From Sedimentisphaera sp050251615 (lineage in GTDB: Bacteria > Planctomycetota > Phycisphaerae > Sedimentisphaerales > Sedimentisphaeraceae), in the NCBI GenBank assembly GCA_050251615.1, contig JBFWMM010000003.1:62001-126000 (forward strand): a stretch of DNA of 64,000 bases, read 5' to 3'. The notes below the pieces were generated by a model. The model saw nothing but the letters and a program-made list of their open reading frames with translations. It ran no database searches and had not been told where the DNA came from. How positions within the stretch are numbered: the stretch's first letter is position 1; every line of letters begins with the position of its first letter. Positions 36,888 to 43,279 of the stretch are shown here, piece after piece. A program made the translations under genes and the position numbers.

Positions 36888-37484
36888 TCAGTCTGCTTTG
36901 TCTGCAAGCCCGGATTCGAGCATTGTATCGCCGAGGTTTACCCCGTCCACGTACACATCCGCCGTAAGGCTGAAGTCTTCGCTGCGTCTGATGTTTTTGA
37001 GTTCTATCTTTTCTGCCGCGAGGAGTTTTCTCTTAGCGAGATTTTTCGCATCAAGCGCTTTCATACGCTCATACTGGTCAACCGCATCCATCTGCGGTGT
37101 CTTTATTCCTGCAATTCGCACGGGGATCTCGCTACCGAGTACTTCCGGCACACCTGCTATATCACATACAAAGCAGTCTCCCGCGGTTACGCTGTCAATA
37201 CGGCTGACCGTACAGCGTCCGTATGAGCCGCTGAACAGATCCACGGGCGTTTTTGAGATTACTTTCGCGGGCTTTATCTCAGAAAGCTCTGCTGTAAAAG
37301 CGCTTTTATAGGGGATTGAGAAAGGTGATGCAAAACGAACTTCTCCGCCTGCTATTTTAAGGCCGCCTGCTCCGGCGTAAAAGCCGGCGTACAGGAGCAA
37401 TGCGCCGGCTAACAGAAGTCCAACCGGACTTTTTCCTATATAACGAGTATTTCCCGATTTGTTCTTTTTTGTCTGTTTTGCCAT
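36888..37484 (-). CDS. Membrane-anchored SNase-like protein with degraded active site
   Basis: A 198-residue protein: basic N-terminus, one membrane helix (about residues 20-40), then a staphylococcal-nuclease-like fold at about 90-195. The family pattern is visible in CTVSRIDSVTAGDCF, VRIAGIKTPQ and ADVYVDGVNLGDTMLESGLA. The first catalytic Arg is kept (R123), but the Asp of the usual GIDTPE is Lys127, the Glu is Gln, and the second Arg position is Leu173. It is therefore probably not a nuclease and may bind nucleic acid or protein. It is divergent from the rnc operon and has its own promoter. Confidence 0.65.
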   Translation of the reverse strand: MAKQTKKNKSGNTRYIGKSPVGLLLAGALLLYAGFYAGAGGLKIAGGEVRFASPFSIPYKSAFTAELSEIKPAKVISKTPVDLFSGSYGRCTVSRIDSVTAGDCFVCDIAGVPEVLGSEIPVRIAGIKTPQMDAVDQYERMKALDAKNLAKRKLLAAEKIELKNIRRSEDFSLTADVYVDGVNLGDTMLESGLADKAD

Positions 37485-37520
37485 TTTGACCTATTTGCTG
37501 CGTTTATGAGAGAGCCTTGT

Positions 37521-37548
37521 AATATATACTTTGCTCCCGATTCGTCAA
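37521..37548 (-). promoter_or_regulatory. Promoter of the SNase-like gene
   Basis: On the minus strand TTGACG, a 16-base spacer and TATATT; predicted leader about 30 bases. Confidence 0.5.
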
Positions 37549-37729
37549 CAAATTAAAGCGCCGCTGCTGCTATATCGTAAGCAATATGCAGGTGCTGAGG
37601 ATGCCTGCTTGTATTGTGCTGCGAAAGCAGAAAAATTGCGCGCAAGCTTGAAAAAAAACAGAAAACTGTTACCCTTTATGCAGTACCCCGCAAAGGGGCA
37701 GTTGTTAATTGTTCTCACCGAGAAAAACC

Positions 37730-38854
37730 ATGGAAGACCTTACCGCTTTTCAGGAAGCCATCGGTTATCGGTTCAAGGACGTCAAACTGCTTGATATGGC
37801 TCTGACACACACTTCAAACGTGTCTGACAGAGCGATGAGCAACGAAAGACTGGAGTTTTTCGGCGACGCCGTCCTTGACCTGGTAATCTGTGAGCTGTTG
37901 TATCAGACTTACTCCGATTACGATGAGGGCCAGCTGACCCAGATCAAAGGACTGGTTGTCTCGCGAAAAATCTGCGCGCTGGTCTGTGAGCCGTTGCATG
38001 TGCACGAATATGTGCGCGTGGGGCGAGGCACGCAACGCGCCGGCTCGCTTCGAGGCTCAATCGCCGCAGGTGTGCTTGAAGCGCTCATCGCCGCGATATA
38101 CCTTGACGGCGGATATGAGGCCGCAAAAGAGTTTATCATCCCGCGATTTATGCCATATATCTCCGATGCCGCGGACAGCCAGCACCACGGCAACTACAAA
38201 TCCTTCCTGCAACAGTACATTCAGAAAGACACCGGCGAAGCTCCGCACTATGAAATCGTGGACGAACAGGGCCCCGAGCACAACAAATGCTTCGAGGCAG
38301 AGGTGCTCATGGGGAAACGCAGCCTTGGCGTTGGCTGGGGAATGAACAAAAAGGATGCCGAACAGCAGGCGGCTTATGCGGCGCTTTTAAACCTCAAGCT
38401 GATAGACCACGAAGTAGAGACAGCCGCTCAGTCCACGTTCAAAAAGAGCCACCCCCCTGTGGCAATGCCGGAGCCGGAGAAGAAGCCGGCCGGCAAGAGC
38501 AGAAAGAAGACCAGGAGTACCGTGAAGAAAAACACCTCTCAGGCAAAGCCACAGCTCGTTGCCGAAAGGAAACCTGCGGCGAGGGATGAAAAGCCGGCCG
38601 TTAAAGATGTTGCCCCAAAAACAGCAACTAAAAAGAACTCAACAAAGAAAACTGCGGCCAAAAAGAAAGTAGCTAAAACGGCAACTGCCAAAGCGGAGGT
38701 TGGAAACGAACCGAAAGCGAAGAAGACAGTTACTAAAACCGCAAAGAAGACCACCGTGAAGGCTGTCAAAAAGGCGTCTCCTAAAAAAACATCTGCAAAG
38801 AAGACTGTAAAAAAGAAAACCGCCCCCAAAAAGACAGGCGGTGAGGAAAAGTAA
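37730..38854 (+). CDS. rnc: Ribonuclease III with a long lysine-rich tail
   Basis: The first 225 residues are a standard RNase III: RNase domain with signature NERLEFFGDAVLDL (E39, E42, D46), then a double-stranded-RNA-binding domain (about 155-225, ending KKDAEQQAAYAALLNL). After that come about 140 extra residues rich in Lys, Ala, Thr and Pro with repeats like AKKT and KKTA, similar to histone H1 tails. The metal ligand usually written as Asp114 in the Escherichia coli enzyme is Gly here (IAAGVLEALIAAIYLD) although Glu117 is kept. ATG 37730 starts at the normal family N-terminus. Its stop overlaps the pyrR start by one base. Confidence 0.9.
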   Translation: MEDLTAFQEAIGYRFKDVKLLDMALTHTSNVSDRAMSNERLEFFGDAVLDLVICELLYQTYSDYDEGQLTQIKGLVVSRKICALVCEPLHVHEYVRVGRGTQRAGSLRGSIAAGVLEALIAAIYLDGGYEAAKEFIIPRFMPYISDAADSQHHGNYKSFLQQYIQKDTGEAPHYEIVDEQGPEHNKCFEAEVLMGKRSLGVGWGMNKKDAEQQAAYAALLNLKLIDHEVETAAQSTFKKSHPPVAMPEPEKKPAGKSRKKTRSTVKKNTSQAKPQLVAERKPAARDEKPAVKDVAPKTATKKNSTKKTAAKKKVAKTATAKAEVGNEPKAKKTVTKTAKKTTVKAVKKASPKKTSAKKTVKKKTAPKKTGGEEK

Positions 38855-39411
38855 TGAAAGAGATATTCGTTTCTCAAAACATTCAATCTGCCGTAGAAGA
38901 GCTCGCGGCGAAGATTATCTCCGCCATCGACGACCGCTCCAACGTGTGCGTTGTGGGGATATGCAGTAAGGGGATTCCGCTTGCCGCAAGACTCAGCAAG
39001 TTGTTGAGTGAGGCATGGGGCAAGGAAGTGCCCTGCGGCAAAATTGACATTACCCTCTACCGCGATGACATTACCATACGCGACGTGGACGGGATACCTG
39101 CTGTCGGCGTTACCGAGCTGGATTTTGACATCAACGACAAGGTTGTGATACTGGTGGATGATGTCTTGCAGACCGGAAGATCCTGTCGCGCGGCGATGGA
39201 TGCTGTCGTGGAGTTCGGCAGGCCGAGCCGTATGATGCTCGCCGTACTGATAGACAGAGGCGGGAGAGAATTTCCCATACAGGCCGATTTCATCGCAACG
39301 AACATTGAGGCCCCTGCTGCCGATGAGCTTCTGGTTGTAAAATTCGTTGAAACAGACGGGGAAGATGGCATTTACCTGATAAAAAAACAAACGGGGAACA
39401 TTAATGACTGA
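38854..39411 (+). CDS. pyrR: PyrR-type phosphoribosyltransferase / pyrimidine regulator
   Basis: A 185-residue type I phosphoribosyltransferase. The PRPP loop is VILVDDVLQTGRSC; the N-terminal GICSKGIPLAARL and DITLYRDD segments match PyrR. Members act as uracil phosphoribosyltransferases and many attenuate pyr transcripts by binding RNA. Position directly before pyrB and pyrC supports this. I looked for the PyrR-type attenuator upstream of rnc or between the genes and saw none; the genes overlap too tightly. Regulation may therefore be enzymatic only, or act elsewhere. Confidence 0.88.
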   Translation: MKEIFVSQNIQSAVEELAAKIISAIDDRSNVCVVGICSKGIPLAARLSKLLSEAWGKEVPCGKIDITLYRDDITIRDVDGIPAVGVTELDFDINDKVVILVDDVLQTGRSCRAAMDAVVEFGRPSRMMLAVLIDRGGREFPIQADFIATNIEAPAADELLVVKFVETDGEDGIYLIKKQTGNIND

Positions 39412-40345
39412 AACCAGATGGACGAGAAAACACCTGCTCGGCATAAGGGATATGAGCCGCGCCGAGATTGAGCTGTTGCTCGATACGGCGAAGTCGTTTG
39501 CTGAAGTGAACAAGAGAGCAGTAAAAAAAACCCCTGCTCTGCGCGGTAAGGTAGTTGTAAATATGTTCTTTGAGGACAGCACACGCACGCGCAACAGCTT
39601 CACACTCGCAGCGAGCAGGCTGAGCGCGGATGTGATTGAGTTTACGAAAAAGAGCAGCGCTCTGAGCAAAGGCGAAACCCTTCTCGACACCGCCCGCAAC
39701 CTCGAAGCGATGGGCGTTGATATAGTTGTTATCAGGCATGGCGCAGGCGGCTCGGCAAAGCTACTCAGCCGCAGCATAGACGCATGCGTGCTGAACGCCG
39801 GCGACGGTTTCCATGAACACCCGACACAGGCCCTGCTCGACTGCTACACAATTCGCGAGAAATTCGGTAGCCTCGACGGCCTTAAGATAGGCATCGTTGG
39901 CGACATCGCCAACTCACGCGTGGCAAGGAGCAATATATACGCTATGACAAAGCTCGGAGCGGAAGTAATACTCATCGCCCCGCCGACCCTCCTTCCCACA
40001 ATCGGCGACCTGCCGGTGCGCGTGTCGAATAATTTCGATGCGGTCATAGAGGAGCTGGATGTAGTCAATATGCTGAGAGTGCAGTTTGAGCGGCTCAGCA
40101 GCAATCCGTTCCCCTCAAAGCGCGAATACACCAGATTTTTCGGCCTCACAGAAGAACGTATGGGGCGGGCGAAGAAAGATATTGTCGTCATTCACCCGGG
40201 CCCGATGAACCGCGGCCTTGAGATTGAAAGCTCCGTGGCGGACGGCCCCAACAGCCTCATTCTCCGTCAGGTAACAAACGGCATCGCCGTGCGTATGGCG
40301 GCGCTGTTCCTCGTGAGCAGAGCTCCGGGCTGCGCTACGCAATAA
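39404..40345 (+). CDS. pyrB: Aspartate carbamoyltransferase catalytic subunit
   Basis: A 313-residue ATCase catalytic chain that commits carbamoyl phosphate to pyrimidines. Motifs: FFEDSTRTRNSF (carbamoyl phosphate), SSALSKGETLLDTARNL (mobile 80s-type loop), HEHPTQALLD and PGPMNRGLEI. The length matches class-B-like enzymes that pair with an adjacent dihydroorotase. No pyrI is seen. It starts 8 bases before the pyrR stop and is 23 bases before pyrC. Confidence 0.95.
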   Translation: MTETRWTRKHLLGIRDMSRAEIELLLDTAKSFAEVNKRAVKKTPALRGKVVVNMFFEDSTRTRNSFTLAASRLSADVIEFTKKSSALSKGETLLDTARNLEAMGVDIVVIRHGAGGSAKLLSRSIDACVLNAGDGFHEHPTQALLDCYTIREKFGSLDGLKIGIVGDIANSRVARSNIYAMTKLGAEVILIAPPTLLPTIGDLPVRVSNNFDAVIEELDVVNMLRVQFERLSSNPFPSKREYTRFFGLTEERMGRAKKDIVVIHPGPMNRGLEIESSVADGPNSLILRQVTNGIAVRMAALFLVSRAPGCATQ

Positions 40346-40368
40346 CCAATCGAACAGACAGGAATACC

Positions 40369-41670
40369 ATGAGCCATAAGATAAACAGAAACAGATTGCT
40401 GATCAAAGGCGGGCGTGTCATAGACCCGCTCAACAAAATTGACTGCATTGGGGATGTACTGATCGAAGAGGGCAAGATTGCCGAAGTCGGGCAGGTGAGC
40501 AAGGAGTTGCCGCGGGAGAAAACCATCGACGCTTCGGGAAAGATAGTCTGCCCGGGCCTTATCGATATACACGTCCATTTTCGCGAGCCTGGCGATGAAG
40601 AAGAAGAGACAGTATCCAGCGGCTCACGTGCGGCTGTTGCCGGCGGTTTTACGTCCGTTGTGTGCATGCCGAACACCGACCCGACCATCCAGGACGAAAC
40701 GAGCGTTGAGTTTATTCACCGCATGGGCCGTCAGGCACGCAAGACGCATGTCTATGTGATGGGTGCGCTCACGAAAGACCGCAAAGGCGTTGAGCTGGCC
40801 GAAATGGGGCTTATGGCCGGCGCCGGAGCTGTCGGCTTTACCGATGACGGCATGGGCGTTCAAGACGCCGCAATGATGGGTAAAGTATTGAAATACGCCA
40901 GTATGTTCGGGCTCTGCGTTAGCCAGCACTGCCAGGACCATTCACTTGCCGGAGGCGTGATAAACGCCGGCTACATCTCGACCGTTCTCGGTCTGCCCGG
41001 GATGAGCCCTCTGGCTGAAGAGCTTATGCTTTGGCGCGATTGCCAGCTGAACAAGGAGATTAAAGCCAAATATCACGCACAGCACATTTCCACCGCCGGC
41101 TCAATGAAGATAATCAGGGAGGCACGCACCGAGGGGATTCCCGTAACTTGTGAAGTTACGCCGCACCACCTGCTTCTCACCGAGGACGCCGTTTTCGACT
41201 ACGACACGAACTTCAAGATGAGCCCGCCACTGCGCAGGCAAACGGATGTGGACGCATTGCGCGAGGCGATTCGCAACGGCGAAATCGATGCCCTTGCCAC
41301 AGACCACGCGCCGCACCTGCAAAGCGAAAAGGAGCTTGAGTTCCTTGATGCGCCGTTCGGCATAATCGGCCTAGAATCGGCCTTGCCACTCTATATTAAG
41401 GCTCTAATTGACACAGGCGTTGTGGATTATCCTGAGATGCTTGCCATGATGACCTGCCGGCCGGCGAAGATTATCGGTGTGGACGATATGAAGGGCTCGT
41501 TTGATGTTGGCAAGTGGGGTGATGTGTGCATATTTGACCCCGAACTGAGCTGGACAATCGATGTCAACCGCTTCCACTCCAAAGCACGCAACTGCCCGTT
41601 TCACGGCTGGAATGTGCACGGAAAGGTATGCCAGACGATAGTGGGCGGCGAAATTCGCTACCCATTCTGA
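40369..41670 (+). CDS. pyrC: Dihydroorotase
   Basis: A 433-residue type I amidohydrolase that closes carbamoyl aspartate to dihydroorotate. The metal motif is DIHVHFREPGDEEEE; downstream are the Asp in FTDDG, the His in SQHCQDHSLA, TCEVTPHHL and the catalytic ALATDHAPH. All expected metal ligands are present, so it is the active form and not the inactive PyrC-like partner of some ATCases. It sits in the operon between pyrB and the NYN-domain gene, which begins 14 bases after the stop. Confidence 0.95.
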   Translation: MSHKINRNRLLIKGGRVIDPLNKIDCIGDVLIEEGKIAEVGQVSKELPREKTIDASGKIVCPGLIDIHVHFREPGDEEEETVSSGSRAAVAGGFTSVVCMPNTDPTIQDETSVEFIHRMGRQARKTHVYVMGALTKDRKGVELAEMGLMAGAGAVGFTDDGMGVQDAAMMGKVLKYASMFGLCVSQHCQDHSLAGGVINAGYISTVLGLPGMSPLAEELMLWRDCQLNKEIKAKYHAQHISTAGSMKIIREARTEGIPVTCEVTPHHLLLTEDAVFDYDTNFKMSPPLRRQTDVDALREAIRNGEIDALATDHAPHLQSEKELEFLDAPFGIIGLESALPLYIKALIDTGVVDYPEMLAMMTCRPAKIIGVDDMKGSFDVGKWGDVCIFDPELSWTIDVNRFHSKARNCPFHGWNVHGKVCQTIVGGEIRYPF

Positions 41671-41684
41671 GAGGGGGCAGGGCA

Positions 41685-42182
41685 TTGCGCTACCTTATTG
41701 ACGGCCATAACCTCGTATTCGCGATGAAGAACGGGGGCGATCAGCTCGCAGGCTTTGAGGTCTCGCATACCGCACAACTGCTCTGCAAGGTTCTGGAGGA
41801 ATATATGCACCACAAGCGGTCGCAGGCAGTGCTGTATTTTGACGGTTGCGGCCCACACGACAGGCGCTTCTACCACAACTTCACGCACGTGAATGTTTTC
41901 TGGGCAGGCGATGATTACGAGGCAGACGACTTCATCATAGGCGACGTGGAAGCAGATACCGCACCCAAGAGCCTTGTTGTCGTATCGACTGACAGGCGCG
42001 TAAAAGAGGCTGCCAAAAGACGCAAATGCCATATGGCGGACAGCTTTGATTTCTGGTGCGATATGGTGGAGTACGTTAATAAGCCGAAGCGGAAGAAGCA
42101 GGAGCCGCAGGCTAAGACAAACGGCCTATCTGAAAGCGAGGTGGCCGGCTGGATGAAAACTTTTGGATTCAAAGACGATTGA
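41685..42182 (+). CDS. NYN (YacP-like) PIN-fold nuclease
   Basis: A 165-residue PIN-like protein. The core starts YLIDGHNLVFA; acidic residues lie in GDDYEADDFIIGDVE and STDRRVKEAA, matching the NYN/YacP metal site. Related proteins cut or process RNA, and the operon also carries RNase III, so an RNA role is plausible. I chose TTG 41685, preceded by GAGGGGG at 7 bases, because the protein pattern starts there; the open frame runs further upstream into pyrC. The C-terminal 35 residues are charged and linker-like. It ends 2 bases before the radical SAM start. Confidence 0.8.
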   Translation: MRYLIDGHNLVFAMKNGGDQLAGFEVSHTAQLLCKVLEEYMHHKRSQAVLYFDGCGPHDRRFYHNFTHVNVFWAGDDYEADDFIIGDVEADTAPKSLVVVSTDRRVKEAAKRRKCHMADSFDFWCDMVEYVNKPKRKKQEPQAKTNGLSESEVAGWMKTFGFKDD

Positions 42183-42184
42183 CC

Positions 42185-43177
42185 ATGCTTGATGCTCTTT
42201 TCTGGAAAAAAGCCGATAACGGCGCAGTGCGCTGTGGACTCTGCCGGCACAACTGCCTGATCGGCGCAGGCGCCAGAGGCATATGCCGAATGCGTTTCAA
42301 CGAAGGCGGCAGCCTCAAAACCGCAGCTTCAGCTATATGCTCGGCGGCTGTTGACCCTATCGAGAAAAAACCCCTCTACCACTTTCTTCCCGGCTCAAAG
42401 AGCTTTTCTATTTGTACGCCGGGATGCAATCTGAATTGCCCGTTCTGCCAGAACGCTTCTATCAGCCAAAACGATGCCGCTTCCGTTCACTGCGAAGAGA
42501 CTTCTCCCGAAATAATAGTTCAAGCAGCTTTGAACAATGGCTGCAAGAGCATCTCCTACACTTACACCGAGCCGACAATCTTCTTCGAGTTTGCCGAGCA
42601 GACAGCCTTGATCGCACGAGATAAGGGGCTGAAAAACATCTTCGTAACTAACGGATATTACAGCAGAGAAGCGATTGAGCGAGCGGCCGACTGGCTTGAT
42701 GCAGCCAATATAGACTTAAAGAGTATGGATGAGGAGTTTTATGCGAGCTGCGGCGCAACTCTTACCCCCGTTCTGGAAAACATCGAACTCACTACAAAGC
42801 TCGGGATATGGGTAGAGCTGACAAACCTTCTCGTACCTGGCAAAAATGATTCAGATGAGCAGATTGCCGCTCTTGCACGGTTTGTTGCGGGAAATATCGG
42901 CCCGCTCACCCCCCTGCATATCAGTGCGTTTTATCCCGCGCACAAAATGCTTGATGTGCCCGCGCAGAACGCAAAGCGCGTGATTGAGGCATGCGAGATT
43001 GCCTGCGAAGCAGGACTGAAATATGTTTACCCTGGCAATATCACAGCCGATATCAGTACATACTGCCACAGATGCGGGCGAGTTCTGATCGGGCGCAACC
43101 GCTTCCGCACAGACTGCGACGGCATAACAGACGGCTGCTGCGAGCTTTGCGGCGAAAAAATACCCGGCCTGTTTTGA
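42185..43177 (+). CDS. Radical SAM enzyme of the AmmeMemoRadiSam / AmrS type
   Basis: A 330-residue radical SAM protein. N-terminal Cys motif CGLCRHNCLIG is followed by DPIEKKPLYHFLPGSKSFSI, then the cluster motif CNLNCPFCQN. The Asp/Glu-rich SYTYTEPTIFFEFA segment and a C-terminal double CxxC (YCHRCGRVLIG, CCELCGEK) are also typical. The family normally occurs with Memo and AMMECR1 genes; neither is next to it. Function unproven. ATG 42185 is chosen over a TTG that overlaps the NYN stop. It closes the rnc-pyr operon. Confidence 0.88.
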   Translation: MLDALFWKKADNGAVRCGLCRHNCLIGAGARGICRMRFNEGGSLKTAASAICSAAVDPIEKKPLYHFLPGSKSFSICTPGCNLNCPFCQNASISQNDAASVHCEETSPEIIVQAALNNGCKSISYTYTEPTIFFEFAEQTALIARDKGLKNIFVTNGYYSREAIERAADWLDAANIDLKSMDEEFYASCGATLTPVLENIELTTKLGIWVELTNLLVPGKNDSDEQIAALARFVAGNIGPLTPLHISAFYPAHKMLDVPAQNAKRVIEACEIACEAGLKYVYPGNITADISTYCHRCGRVLIGRNRFRTDCDGITDGCCELCGEKIPGLF

Positions 43178-43279
43178 GATAGCGCTAACCTCGAAAAACG
43201 TTATTCCGTGAGCAAAGCGAGTGAAGTCAAAACGACATTCCCTGTACCGCATCAACGTGCGCGATGTATGGCCCTCTGC

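Noticed and set aside
37485..37729. PyrR-binding attenuator upstream of the rnc-pyr operon
   Set aside because: Only a small CCCC/GGGG hairpin near 37685-37698 is visible, with no T run and no competing antiterminator; not enough to call.
37531..37794. Small 87-residue gene before rnc
   Set aside because: Runs into rnc in another frame, has no ribosome binding site and no recognisable pattern.
38539..39777. 412-residue minus-strand open frame
   Set aside because: It is the complement of the repetitive Lys-rich RNase III tail, pyrR and the start of pyrB, all of which are well supported.
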